A stretch of DNA of 64,000 nucleotides, taken from Aedes albopictus. Lineage: Eukaryota > Arthropoda > Insecta > Diptera > Culicidae. Below the pieces are notes generated by a model. It saw only the letters and a program-made list of their open reading frames with translations. It was not told the DNA's origin and made no database searches. Below are positions 41,748 to 52,960 of the stretch, piece after piece. How positions within the stretch are numbered: the first letter of the stretch is position 1; each line of letters opens with the position of its first letter. The stretch is taken from positions 248,161,233-248,225,232 of the forward strand of contig NC_085137.1 of the NCBI RefSeq assembly GCF_035046485.1, given 5' to 3'. A program made the translations under genes and the position numbers.

Positions 41748-43237
41748 TGTAATACCGTATTACTCCGTTAATACGACACCGACTGTTGTCGTATAACCGG
41801 GGTAAACTTTTAATTCAACAAACTGGTCACCCTACACCACCACACTCAGAATAATTAACAGATTGAATATAAGTGCCCTGCACTTAGATTGTGACCAATT
41901 GCTTTTGCATTTAAAAAATAAGTGCAGCCCTATCGAAACTTTCTCAATTCAATCAAGATGAATTTTATGTGCGAACCTGTTGCATTGTAAAAATCAATTA
42001 TTGATGGGATTTAATTGTGAGGCACATAATTTCTATTACTAAGAATAATAACTTTATATTGGTATTAGGAGTAGACTTTGAAGTAAACATAATTGAAAAT
42101 CTCGAATGATCTGCGATCGAACTGATATAAATAACTTTCCAAATCATTTTAAACTGGTTTTGGAAAGTACTTAACCAACTCGATCACAGATTATGCCGAG
42201 CTTGATTTGCTATCTAACAGTTAATAGAGAACCGTTGACGATTGTCACACAATAAGTTTTATTTTCAAGCCATTATGAACTCAATCCGCCGATCTGCCAA
42301 CGTCACGGTCAACGAAGATGATGAACCAGGGAGGATGCAACAATGAGCTCCCGTAGGCTCCCGGTCAAACAGCACGTCTCAGTCGTAGCTCCATCCGGCA
42401 GCTCCGAAATCGATTCCGATTTCGTCCTTGGTGACGGTGGTACAGCGGTCGGCGTTTTAGTGTTATTCTACCGAAAATACAAAAGAGATGTATGTACTTT
42501 GAAAACATTTTACAAGATGGATAATAAATTAACTACTTACCTTGGAAAACAAACAGAAACTCGATCGGCAAATTTGATATCTTGAGCTTAATCTTGAGGA
42601 TGACGATTTTTCCGCCCGAAAATGTGGATCTCCCGCACGCGCCATGCTCGTTTCGCGCTTGTTATGCTTGTGATTGGATTTTATGTTGACAGGGTTGTAA
42701 TTTATGTTGCTGCACTCTAAATGTATTATAAGAAGAATGAAATTTAACAAACTAACTATTTATTTTCATTAGTTGCACATAAAATGATTTTTTTCTCTCT
42801 CGTTACTGATCTATGTGCTTTTTGCACTTAAATTCTATCAGTAAATTTATTTGAGTGCATGCTCATTGAAATTTGGCAACTCTATTTTTGTTTTTGTTTT
42901 GATTTCCAGATTTGTTATGAAACATAATTTTATCAAATATTGCGGTGGTGCGAATGAAAAGCTCGTTCTTTCTACGATTGTTGCCATCCTCAGTTCATTC
43001 CGGTTGGTCTCCAGGCGGTTTGGGTGTTGAATAGCACCAACTCAGAACTTCCGAAATTTGCGGCTGCAAGAGGAGTTGCTGCGGGTGCGAGTATAAGCGC
43101 AATATCAAACTGTTTTGCATTTACAGTGTACATCGCTGTGACATTTGAACACTTTTTAATTCGACATGTGTCGTATAAGCGGGGTACGAATTAAAAAGTG
43201 TCGTATTAAAACGTGTCGAACCAGAGAGGTAAGACGG
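41748..43237. mobile_element. ~1.49-kb insertion with inverted GACAC/TACGACA ends
   Basis: Left end 'accgtattactccg' and right end '...taagacggt' are inverted, and both ends hold repeated 'aatacgacac' words. The surrounding repeat continues after removal ('aaatgtgtaat' to 'cactcatttgtgcat'). It contains a short unrecognised frame (42343-42585, + strand) preceded by another at about 42274. No transposase was seen. Confidence 0.6.
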
Positions 43238-43274
43238 TAATCACTCATTTGTGCATATTTTCCAGACCACACTA

Positions 43275-43490
43275 TTATGCTTTTGGTCGAAATACGAAGT
43301 GACCGAACGTGCGAAAATTAATTTTTGACCTACTTAGAAATGTCGCAACTCAATTTGGATTAGTGCATATTGTTGCTCTTAATTAGCTTAATGATGCGCA
43401 ACAGAAAAAATAGATTCAAATTTACTTCGCAGCTGCAACTTCGCATGTGCTTCTAGCGACGACTTCGATTTGGTGGTGCGACGATAATAA
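43275..43490. mobile_element. ~215-bp insertion
   Basis: Sequence between 'ccagaccacac' and 'aattttgtgcaaagtgacc' is absent from the 50.7-kb and 46.1-kb copies of the surrounding family. Its right part resembles 44340-44400. Confidence 0.5.
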
Positions 43491-43562
43491 TTTTGTGCAA
43501 AGTGACCTTACACATTTTTGTGTTGATGCCAGAATATCGAAACAGTCTGTGTAACTGTCACA

Positions 43563-44910
43563 CAGGGGCCATGCACAAATTACGTCACGTCTTAAGGGGG
43601 AGGGGGGTTTTGCAGAACGTGACGACCCATACAAAAATATTGAGGTCCCATACAAAAAGTGTGACATAGGGGGGAGGGGGATTGAAAAAGGTCGATTTTT
43701 GCGTGACATAATTTGTGTATCACCCGTGGTATCACCGTATCACGAAAAAAAAATCGCAGTAGGCGTTGCCGCGTGCAGACGTGTTTTGATCTGCTCGTCG
43801 TATTTCGTTCGCGTTTGAAAGTTTTTTTTTTTCTTCGCGATTCCGCTGACAGTTTGGCCGGTGCTACGCCATCCGGATGGCTCTTCCGCGGGTGAAAAAG
43901 TGTGAAATATAGATTTTGAGAAGATTTGTGTTCAAACATCCATGTTACTGAAGCAGCTGGCAGCGTTACACCATCTGGAAGTGTTTTAGAGTCTTGTGCG
44001 AGATTGCATGCCGCTGGCAGCAGGGGGTTCACGCAAGCGGGGCCGAAGTAGTTTTATCGTAATTTTTGGCGTTTTTGTCTGACCGGCCATTAGATTCGAG
44101 AACCGGTCGGTATTTAACCAAGCTATCAATGATTCGCGAGTGGTTCCAGAATCGAAGAGTGTGGCCTCATATTCATATTGTCTATCCGGTTGGAATCAAG
44201 ACCGACATTCAATCAGAAATTGTCATTTTCTTGGTCCACAAGTGTCGCAACTGTTTCGCATCTGGTGCGCTGTGTTGCTGACAACAACGGGAAGGATGCG
44301 CACTACTTTTGACATGGTTATAAAACGTCGCGAGTTGGGTCGCGTCGCGACTTGATTGTGCGAAGTCCGGTTTGGTGGCGGCCCGACAATAATTCTGTGA
44401 GAGGTCAAGTGACGTGTGTTCAAATGATGACTGAATGCGTGCGTGATGGTGACGAGACGAGGAGCATGCCGAGCATGCCTATCTGCGCTGTTACGATGTT
44501 CCCATGGTGATGGCAGCGCTACCTTGGATGGATTCCGGTGAGAATGTTGTAATTATCGTTACTACAACAAATTGAACTAAATACGCGCCAGTTTCGAATT
44601 TACCTTTGAAACAGGAAGTGTGTTTGCATTATCATTATCCATTTGATAACGGTAATGCACACATGCGGGGCTTGTTGTAAGTGAAGGTGACCTCGGAATG
44701 GACGTGAGTAACCAGACATTCTGAAACGGGTCACTGGATCCCAACAGAGCTATCACCTTTCAACTCCCGGGCTAAAGATGATTTCAGTTGTGAGTGTGAA
44801 ATTAAGTAAAAACCATACAGGCAACTGAAGACATTCCATAATACCACTGCCGGACAGTGGGAGTTGAATTGTACACACACACACACACCCGTGGTATCAC
44901 CGTATCACCC
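43563..44910. mobile_element. ~1.35-kb insertion, starts with a G-rich MITE
   Basis: It breaks the family between 'gtaactgtcacac' and 'cattgaagaatgtgtg'. The first 160 bp (43565-43725) form a MITE with ATGCACAAATTACGTCACG and CGTGACATAATTTGTGTAT ends. 'cccgtggtatcaccgtatcac' occurs at both 43722 and 44888, so it bounds a further inner insertion of about 1.15 kb. A (CA)n tract lies at 44872-44888. No gene recognised. Confidence 0.5.
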
Positions 44911-45065
44911 CACATTGAAGAATGTGTGAAGGTTACACATTGAGAAAACGCTTCCCTTTTTGCTTCAAAAATATGTGGAAGCGATATTAAAATTGATTTC
45001 AGAGCTCGCTGGGGAGCTCGAGAATGCCGAAAATTATCGCTTCCTTGTGGCATTCCTGCCTAGTA

Positions 45066-45379
45066 CAGTCCGGATTCGCTGGTTGGGTCACGACTGCGCC
45101 CCGATTAGCGAATCGTGTTCGTTCGTTTGGGCAACTGACAACTGATCAAAATGCTCTAAACACACGCAAGTGGCGAGAAATACGTCACGAAACACTCACA
45201 TACTTGCGCAAACGTTCTGTATACAGGAGCTGTGATGCGACGGCGGTCAGATGTCAAACTCGTTTTGACATCTATTTTGACATTGACAGTGTTTTTTAGT
45301 TGGGTTTTGCCCCAACCAGTGAACATTCAACCATCGAGACAGCCCATCTAACGAGCTCTCAACGAACGAATCGTCACTG
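45066..45379. mobile_element. 314-bp MITE with TA target duplication, second copy
   Basis: Inverted copy of 349-662, same length. TA on both sides (45064-45065, 45380-45381). The unoccupied site is present in the opposite arm of the host element at 45911-45920 (TA at 45914-45915). Confidence 0.88.
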
Positions 45380-46206
45380 TATTCCAAACCGGATCAGGAC
45401 CGAACGCCAAAGTTCGCTCCTGATCCTGTGTGTACTAGGCACACAGAGAACAGACATCCAAGTCCAGTTCCAAAACAGTGTAAGGAATTTAACGGCCATT
45501 TGATATCGGCAACACAAGTGGCAATAGCGTGGCACTGTAATCGGTTAATTTCCCATACTAATTTAATTCACCACTGTTTGGTGGCGTTAGTGCAAGCCGT
45601 CTGCGGCAAGCAAACGCTTCAAGAAGACATTTTTATTGTTTACAAAGGACTTAACTGCCATTGTGACTATTGTTGACTAGCGCTAGCGAGCTGTGTTTTG
45701 GCTGCTGAGCAATAAAAGCACAACTATTTTGTGCTAAATTGTGTAAATCATTATTGATAGATTGATTACCAATAAATAAGCCCGAAAGTATGTCGTTATG
45801 TGATCTGTGCTGCTGGATTATCACTTCCTTCCAGTCTTGGATACCGGGTCTCCTGCCTAGTACACACAGGATCAAGAGCAAACTTTGGCGTTCGGTCCTG
45901 ATCCGGTTTGGAATACTAGGCAGGAAGGCCGCAAGGAAGCGATAATTTTCGGCATTCTCGAGCTCCCCAGCGAGCTCTGAAATCAATTTTAATATCGCTT
46001 TCACATATTTTTGAAGCAAAAAGGGAAGCGTTTTCTCAATGTGTAACCTTCACACATTCTTCAAATCAGCCTGCAAACGCTTCAATGTGTGACAGTTACA
46101 CAGACTGTTTCGATATTCAGGCATCAACACAAAAATGTGTAAGGTCACTTTGCATAAATTTAGTGTGGTCTGGAAAATATGCACAAATGAGTGATCATTA
46201 CACATT

Positions 46207-46462
46207 TCAGGCCAAACATATCAATAGGTCCTATCTGCATTTGAGAGGCTCTCTTTGTTCACTTTATCTTTCAATAATTGCAATGTAATGGTACACTTTT
46301 CAACTATTTTTGCAGTACAAATCAAAAGACGATTTTTTTACCATCGTTCAATGCAAAGAGACAACCATAATACAAATAAATAGCTGAGATATTTACGAAA
46401 GAGAGGAAAACCAAAGAGAGCTTCTCTTTTGCAGATAGGACCTTTAGACATGTTTGGCCTGA
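46207..46462. mobile_element. 256-bp MITE, ~45-bp TIRs
   Basis: Starts TCAGGCCAAACAT and ends ATGTTTGGCCTGA; inner arms 'ggtcctatctgca' and complement. Removal restores 'acatttctgagtggacc' of the surrounding arm. Confidence 0.82.
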
Positions 46463-46524
46463 TTTCTGAGTGGACCGATTTGAGCGTGTAGTGGTTTCTG
46501 CTTTTAGGAGTGTTGCGTGTACGT

Positions 46525-46675
46525 ACACGCTGCATTACACGAACACCACTTGAGTTACTGGTTGAAAATAGTAAAAAAAAGCTCAGCTGTTCCCAGCAAA
46601 ATCAAATGGGCATATTTTCAACCAGTAGATTTGCATTAGTGTTCGTGACACCGCGCTGCGAAACCACATCACAGC
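46525..46675. mobile_element. Small inverted-repeat element
   Basis: 'cacgaacac...ctggttgaaaata' pairs with 'tattttcaaccag...gtgttcgtg'. It lies just outside the 41720-46488 element. Confidence 0.55.
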
Positions 46676-46859
46676 AAACATACGACCTATTCAAATCGAA
46701 CGCCAGATTTGTTCAACCCTGCAAAATAATTGCACAATCCTGTCCCCTTTTTCGAACATAATGACGGCTGCCAAAACAGCTGTCATCATCAGCCATAATC
46801 AAAAGGCGAGAGTTTTCCTTCGTTTTTCATCTTTGCGCTGCAGCAGCGAGTCGTCCTCG

Positions 46860-47190
46860 TCAGGCATTTTCATTCATCGCAGTCACTCGGTTCTTCTGAT
46901 GGTGTTAAATTTCGTCGTCGTCGTCGTCTTCGTTTTAGACCGATTTATCAAAATTAGCAGCTTTGTAAAGTGTATAAAATGTTCGCGAGGTATTCGCGGC
47001 TAGTTAGTGCATGAAGATTGCGTCGAAAAGTGTGTGCTAAAAGTGTGCAATCGACGGAAAGCTGCCAGCTAGCGATTGTTTTGGGTGCGGAAAAATTGTG
47101 TTGTCTTTCGAAAAAAAAAGTGACGCGATTCTTCAACCAGTGCAGCATCAAACGCGGAGGATTATCGTGTGCTAAAAATAGGTGTGCATC
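46860..47190 (+). promoter_or_regulatory. Possible non-coding first exon / 5' UTR
   Basis: The composition changes to that of mosquito 5' UTRs (cgtcgtcgtc, many 'gtgtgc', 'aaaagtg'), with an initiator-like 'cgcagtca' near 46880 and a donor-like 'aatag|gtgtgc' near 47180. No long frame starts here. If real, the gene would continue rightwards, but no following exon was recognised in this window. Confidence 0.3.
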
Positions 47191-47689
47191 CTGAGCTCAT
47201 TAGCGGTATTTACCGAGAAGAAACAATCCCGAATAATAATTAGTGCTCTTGGGTTGCGGGGTGGGGTGGTTAAGGGGGAGGCGCAATAGGTGTTTCCTTC
47301 GGATGCTTTGCGGGTTGCTGTGGTGTTGCAAGCATCAGAGCTCGGCAGTCACCACTAGCAGTGATGCCAGATTTGCGGAATTTTTTCTACACTAATGAAA
47401 ATTCGATCAAGTCAAACAAGATGTTTGAGCATTGGTTTCTTTCTGTGTACTAACAGCTTTGCTAACGTTGCTTCCCCTCCTTGATGACCGTAAGGACGTA
47501 GCCGGCGCCATTATTGACCTTGCTATACATAGTTGGGAACTCTCCAACTGTGTACAATGCAAATGATGTGCTGGTGCTAGTCCCAAGCAACTAGGCTAAT
47601 GCTAATTGTAAAGGATAATCATTCAGTTACTACTTTACATTAGGGCAAGGATTCAAGAACCAGGGTCCAATAAACGAAAGATTCTTTGG
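47191..47689. other. Unassigned region
   Basis: No gene or repeat recognised in this ~500-bp stretch. Confidence 0.4.
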
Positions 47690-48085
47690 GTTTTGACACC
47701 AATTAGTAAACTATTTTATGATGGGCAACAAGATTTTTCCAGAACTGCTGTCTTAGTACGTAAAACGTTAAATTGCTATCTTATTACAGAGTTTATCAGA
47801 AGGGACATTTTTGCGGTCGTGATAGAGGTACCAACCACTACTGGTAAAACAGATCGCTGTGGCTTCAGCTTAGTTTCCTGTGGTAAGGTACACCGGGGCA
47901 AGTTGAAACACGAAGTTTTGATTTAGATTTCAATACAATTTGGAAATTTGTCCTTCGCTAAAAGATCTCTTCCTGAGATCGCATCATTTGTACAATTCTG
48001 TAAAGAAAACAAACCGTTTATCATTGACGCAAATGCGCATCACACGGTATGGGGTAGTACGGATATTAACAATCACTATTAGGGT
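47690..48085 (+). pseudogene. LOA-like endonuclease domain fragment
   Basis: Reads FSRTAVLVRKTLNCYLITEF and FAVVIEVPTTTGK, then in a later frame FCKENKPFIIDANAHHTVWG and STDINN, the APE-endonuclease core (N-A-H-H ... W-G-S) of LOA/Lian elements. Broken by frameshifts, and joined at about 48080 to a tandem repeat. Confidence 0.75.
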
Positions 48086-49615
48086 AATTCATGTATTTTG
48101 AACAGGCTGAGGACAACGTGGGGAAAATCGTCCCCTAACTTTCTTAGAAAACAATTAATTATTTTGCAAAGTTACTAATACGCTTATAATATGATTGTAC
48201 TTTGCGTTTCTGGTGACAAAAACCTTAACGAAAGCATTTTAAGCTTAGAAAATTACAATTTCCGATTGCTGTTAGAATAGCATTTTGGAAACCGAATATA
48301 TGTTTTGGACACCCTCGGGTATATATAATTTGGACAGGGCAATTATCTCAATGTTTAGCCATGAATACTGTTAAATCATGAAAGTAGCATAAATTAACGA
48401 GTATTTTCTTACAAATAATCAAATATCTTCTTTTTTTAATTTCTTTGTATTTGTGAATTTTAACTTAATGCTAATTCTTCACAAGGATCAAATATCTCCG
48501 CTTAAGAGGCATCTATTTTGATAACTATTACAGTTTTAATAAAATCGAGAACATATCGCCAGATCCACAGAATAACGCCTCCAAGTATGCAATCGCACAG
48601 CATCCCCATGTAGTTCGTCAGATGACCAAAATATATTTACAGTAGAAAACTTGTAATGTATTTTGGACACCACATATTCAACACGTTCTAGATGAATGTT
48701 AAGAGATTGGCTGCCTAATAGCTGCCTTATTGAACATTTTTCATTGCAATAGGGTAATTCATGTATTTTGGACAGGCTGAGGACAACGCTGGAAAAATCG
48801 TCTTCTAGCTTCCTTAGAAAGCAATTGATTATTATGCAAAATTACTATTGGGTTTCCCATTAATGTTTAGACTACTGTGATAATTTGAGAATGCACTGAA
48901 TCATCATTTCCCAGCGAAATTTCACACCAATCAACCTTATTTTGTTTATCTGCCGACGCCCCTGTCATGAACTCAACCGAACTTGTGTATGCCAGCCGTT
49001 GCGAAGTCGTATGCGAAATTCGACTTTGATGATGATAATTTCGGCCGAGTCTAAATGGGTGCAAATGTCGCAATAATACGCTTAAAATATGATTGTACTT
49101 TGCGTTCCTGGTGACAAAAACCTTAACGAAAGCATTTTAAGCTTAGAAAATCACAATTTCCAATCGCCTGTTAGAATTGCATTTTGGACACCGAATATAT
49201 GTTTTGGACACCCCCAGGTATATATAATTTGGACAGGGCATTTATTTCAATGTTTAGCCGTGAATACTGCTAAATCATGGAAGTAGCATAAATTAACAAA
49301 TATTTTCTTGCAAATAATCAAATTTCTCCGCATAACAGGCATCTATTTTGATAACTATTATAGTTTTTGTTAAAATCGAGGAAATATCGCCAGACCCACA
49401 GAATACGCCTCCAAGTATGCAATTGGCCAGCATCCCCATGTAGTTCGCCAGATGACCAAAATATATTTACAGCAGAAATCTTGCAATGTATTTTGGACAC
49501 CACCTATTTTAAGCGTTCCAGATGAATGTTAAGAGATTGGCTGCCAAATGCTTCTTTATTGAACATTTTTCATTGCTATAAGGCTTTTAAAATTCTTACA
49601 ATTATTAATTCAACG
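48078..49615. repeat. Tandem pair of ~680-bp units
   Basis: Unit 1 is 48078-48755 and unit 2 48756-49615; both start 'agggtaattcatgtatttt'. Unit 2 is longer because it contains the 226-bp insert 48848-49073. A third, partial copy is at 85-735. Repeated 'ttttggacacc' phrases occur. No coding content. Confidence 0.88.
48848..49073. mobile_element. 226-bp TA-flanked insertion
   Basis: Present in unit 2 and absent from unit 1 (site at 48176-48179). Flanked by TA (48846-48847, 49074-49075). Termini are weakly inverted (TTGGGTTTCCCATT / ...CCCATTTAGAC...). Confidence 0.7.
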
Positions 49616-49671
49616 ATTTTGAGGTGAATATTGTGTGTGACTGTGAAGTGTATGTCGTCTTGCATACCTGT

Positions 49672-49897
49672 GCATTTGAGGGGTTTTAGTGAAACTATTT
49701 ACATTTTCGATAATTTTGAAGTAAATTTGTAATGGTTAAGCGTATTTTCAACGTAAGTCATCAGAATAGGGTCTGCTTGATCCACTAAACGATATTGAGA
49801 AGTATCTACTTTAATTAGCTCTCCGGAACAAGGCATACATTGCCGTGCATGTCCAAATTATATACATGTCCAAATTATATTTTTTACCCAATGGCTT
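49672..49897. repeat. Copy of the repeat at 12541-12770
   Basis: Close match over more than 200 bp in the same orientation. Confidence 0.8.
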
Positions 49898-49934
49898 TCA
49901 AATTTCTTCCAATTATTAATGTCCAGATTACATA

Positions 49935-50420
49935 TGTGGTGGGTTACGTGCTTGCTTCTTGACAGTTGGAGTGGTTATGAATTGAAATCCTGCCATCAGC
50001 CTACTTGATGAGTATCAAATTACCACATCTCCTTTTCTTTAGAAAGATGGCTCCTTTAACCAGCCGGTTGTCCGTGAAGGACTTTAGTAATCGTGCCTTC
50101 ACCGGACCAACCAGCCGGTTGTCCGTAAAGGACTTTATTTTGTTTCTCGTGCATCTTGAGGTGATCTGCCACTTTAGATTTGATCGCTTCGTTTTATTTT
50201 CAATTTTCTTCGTCATCTCCCCACGGTACTGAAATCCGGCCGATTCATTGGTTCTGGGGCCGGGCGAAGGGCTTTCGTTTAAAGAATCTTCGAATTATTC
50301 TTCATCTTCATTGAAATCCAGTAAGATCCGATCCTCGTCTGCCATTTTGTGGTGGGTTACGTGCTTGCTTCAGTTGGAGTGGTCATGAATTGAACTCCTG
50401 ATGAGTATCAAACAACCACA
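49935..50420 (-). mobile_element. Miniature LTR retrotransposon (TRIM-like)
   Basis: Direct terminal repeats are 49935-50026 (92 bp) and 50348-50420 (73 bp, with small internal deletions), both TGTGGTGGGTTACGTGC...ACCACA. On -, a TGGCAGACGAGGATC primer-like site lies next to the right repeat and a purine tract (AAAGAAAAGGAGA) next to the left. The internal ~320 bp contain a duplicated 'accagccggttgtccgt' motif. No coding capacity. Site layout matches the two larger minus-strand LTR elements in this window. Target duplication is unclear. Confidence 0.7.
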
Positions 50421-50439
50421 AATTATATTCCATCAAAAT

Positions 50440-50637
50440 GGAGCCTTGTAAAAGTTTTTTTATACCAATAAAGAGAAGCGAGACAAGATGCTTCCGAAAG
50501 TTTATAGGTCAATTAGTCTTTCTTCAGTTTCGTTGAAGACTATGGAAAAGGTTTTGAAGGATTTTATCAATTGTTCTTACATAAAAGAACGTCCCCTATC
50601 TAACTTCCAGTTTGCTTATCAACCTGGTTAGACAATG
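50440..50637 (+). pseudogene. LOA-like RT fragment
   Basis: One frame reads YRSISLSSVSLKTMEKVLKD and ERPLSNFQFAYQPG, the YRPISL to QHAYQ region of LOA/R1-type RT. It is cut at 50637 by a repeat of the 41720-46488 family. Confidence 0.7.
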
Positions 50638-51376
50638 GTTACGCACGCTCAAATCGGTCCACTCAGAAATGCGTAATGATCACTCATTTTTGCATATTTT
50701 TCAGACCAAACTAAATTTGTGCAAAGTGACCTTACACATTTTTGTGTTGATGCCTGAATATCGAAACAGTCTGTGTAACTGTCACACACTGAAGCGTTTG
50801 CAGACTGAATTGAAGAATGTGTGAAGGTCACACATTCAGAAAACGCTTCTTTTATTTCTTCAAAAATAATGTAAATGCGATATTGAAATTAATTTTATAA
50901 CTCGCTGTGGAGCTCGAGAATGCCGAAAATTTTCGCTTCCTTGGGGCCTTTCTGCCTACCAAACAGGATCAAAACCGAACGTCAAAGTTGAAAAGTTCGC
51001 ACCTGATCCTGTAGGCAGGAGACCCCGTATCCAAGATTAGAAGGAAGTGATAATGCGGGCAGTACAGAACACAACGACATACTTTTGAGCTTATTGATTG
51101 GTAATCAATCTACAAATAATGATTTACATAATTTAGCACAAAATGGCTCGCCAGCGCTCGTCAACAATAGCCACAATGGCCGCCGTCAAGTAAGTCCTTT
51201 GTAAACAATAAAAATGTCTTCTTGAAGCATTTGCCAACCGCAGACGGCTTGCACAAAAATGTGTAAAGTTCCATCAGCTCATAGCATGAGCTTGCCTTAC
51301 ACATTTTTTTCACACATTCTGCAGGCTTTGACAAGCGATGACAGAAAGTGTGTGAGGATTACACATCCACTGTGCA
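50638..51376. repeat. Single arm of the 41720-46488 family
   Basis: Begins CGCACGCTCAAATCGG and follows the arm consensus through 'gcggttgc' homologues to about 51330, without the insertions seen in the other copy. It contains three of the 17-bp palindromes. Confidence 0.78.
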
Positions 51377-51379
51377 GGC

Positions 51380-51602
51380 ACGGACTTACAAAAAGTATTG
51401 CAACAATATTGCATCACCCTGACTCACCTCGATATCTCCAAAACCCGAGGACTTTCAAAGATGCTGTCTTCAGGAAAGTTATTCAGAAGACCAAAAGCAA
51501 CAACTTTTCTGAAGGCGGCATTTTTGTTGGTGTTCTGGTTTTAGAGATATCGAGGTGAGTCAGGGTGATGCAATATTGTTGCAATACTTTTTGTGAGTCC
51601 GT
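51380..51602. mobile_element. 223-bp foldback MITE
   Basis: Arms of about 66 bp (ACGGACTTACAAAAAGTATT ... and complement) around an ~90-bp centre. Confidence 0.88.
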
Positions 51603-51607
51603 ACTTA

Positions 51608-52562
51608 TAGACTGTTTCAGAAATTATAAATACACTTTGTTAATTGAATTAAATGAACTTGTCTAATGGTTTTTACCAATTTCTTTCAGCGTATAGCATA
51701 TTGTACTCCATATTTTTATATTTCCTTTCAATTGTCTTGATATTTTTAAAAACAGTCGAGTTCTCTAAGAAATAAATTATTTTTTCAAATTTGCATTTGC
51801 ACAAAGGTGATTTTTAATGAATCCAACATTATTTATCACTAAATACCATAAATTATCTAAATTTTTATCACATTCGATTTCTCAACAAGTTGTCTAAGGA
51901 ATGCCTTGATAAAATTAGGGAAAAATCAATAAAGGCATTTCTACAACATTTTTTCGAAGATCAAGTTTCTTATTTTTTAAGGTTTTCAACGGATCATAAG
52001 AACTACCACACAGTTTCTTAGCTTTCCTGAACGCATTCAATTCAAACAAACTTATTTTTTCAGCTCATTCGATCCTTCAGATGGAAAAACTTGTCATACC
52101 ATAAAAACGAATGCAGTAAGCAGTAATTAAAACATGCGTTTGCTTAACGTTTGTTGCTACTGGTGTTGAGAAATTTGCAACAAAAAAATTTGTATTGAGA
52201 AGGCCCGTAATGGTGGTTCTTGATCAAATATTCCAGTAAAAATCACTCTTACCAATCGAGAAATATCTTTTATTATCGATGCAGCAATTTTTATAGTGTT
52301 TGGAAATTAAATATTTTATCTGTGAGATTTTTTTCTATTCTACCATGCTACATTTTTTGACCACTTTGTGCAACTTCAAATTTCAATCATCTAGTTTACA
52401 GAGCCCTATTTTTTAACTTTTACCAGAAACATCAACAAAATTGGTATTATTTGCTTCGTTAGCATGTTTACTATAAGAGCTAGAAGAAACTTTTTTGGAT
52501 ATTGTGCTCAAATTTAAATGGCAGTTAATCGTTAGTGTATTTATAATTTCTGAAACAGTCTA
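51608..52562. mobile_element. 955-bp non-autonomous TIR element, TA-flanked
   Basis: Ends TAGACTGTTTCAGAAATTAT and complement (about 28 bp), with TA at 51606-51607 and 52563-52564. The interior is AT-rich with no transposase frame. Confidence 0.82.
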
Positions 52563-52564
52563 TA

Positions 52565-52960
52565 TGACGGGTAGTGTATATCTTTGTTGTTGTTCGTCAG
52601 AGCCTTCTGCTGAAACGACCCTAGCGGCTTTTTCAATACTTTTCATTATTTGAACCCGTGGATTGACACAAAGTATTTTCCCATGTCTTTTGGCCATAGA
52701 ACATTGATGATGATTATCGTTGGCAGAATTTTAGTGTTGAAATTCTAGCACCGATTCTTTGCGAGGTACTTATCCGAAACTCGTATGGTTCATAGCTTAG
52801 TTTTCCCTAGATCCTCTGCGGATTTCTGGCAATATTCACAGCTAGTGGTATGCTAGTGGTATACACTTTTTTAATTGCTGGCGTGAGCTTTGTTTTAGAT
52901 ATTAATATAAATAGATTCTTTAAACCAATTTGATGGAATATAGCCAGGAAACCACAGCTG
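52565..52960. other. Unassigned spacer
   Basis: About 400 bp with nothing recognised. Confidence 0.4.

Larger units (their letters stand above)
41720..46488. mobile_element. Long inverted-repeat element, multiply interrupted
   Basis: Both ends are CACGCTCAAATCGGTCCACT in inverted orientation (41720 and 46488). The arms run inward as the same ~0.7-kb sequence on opposite strands, with the inner ends near 45440 and 45590. The left arm is interrupted at 41748-43237, 43275-43490, 43563-44910 and 45066-45379; the right arm at 46207-46462. A further partial copy lies at 50638-51376. Arms carry a recurring 17-bp palindrome of the type TGTGTAA-N3-TCACACA. Short frames within it recur in all copies but show no known domain. 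Confidence 0.75.

Noticed and set aside
50649..50831. Recurring short peptide CDSYTDCFDIQASTQKCV seen at several loci
   Set aside because: It is the translation of an arm of the 41720-46488 repeat family. The frame is short and broken differently in each copy, and no domain is recognisable.
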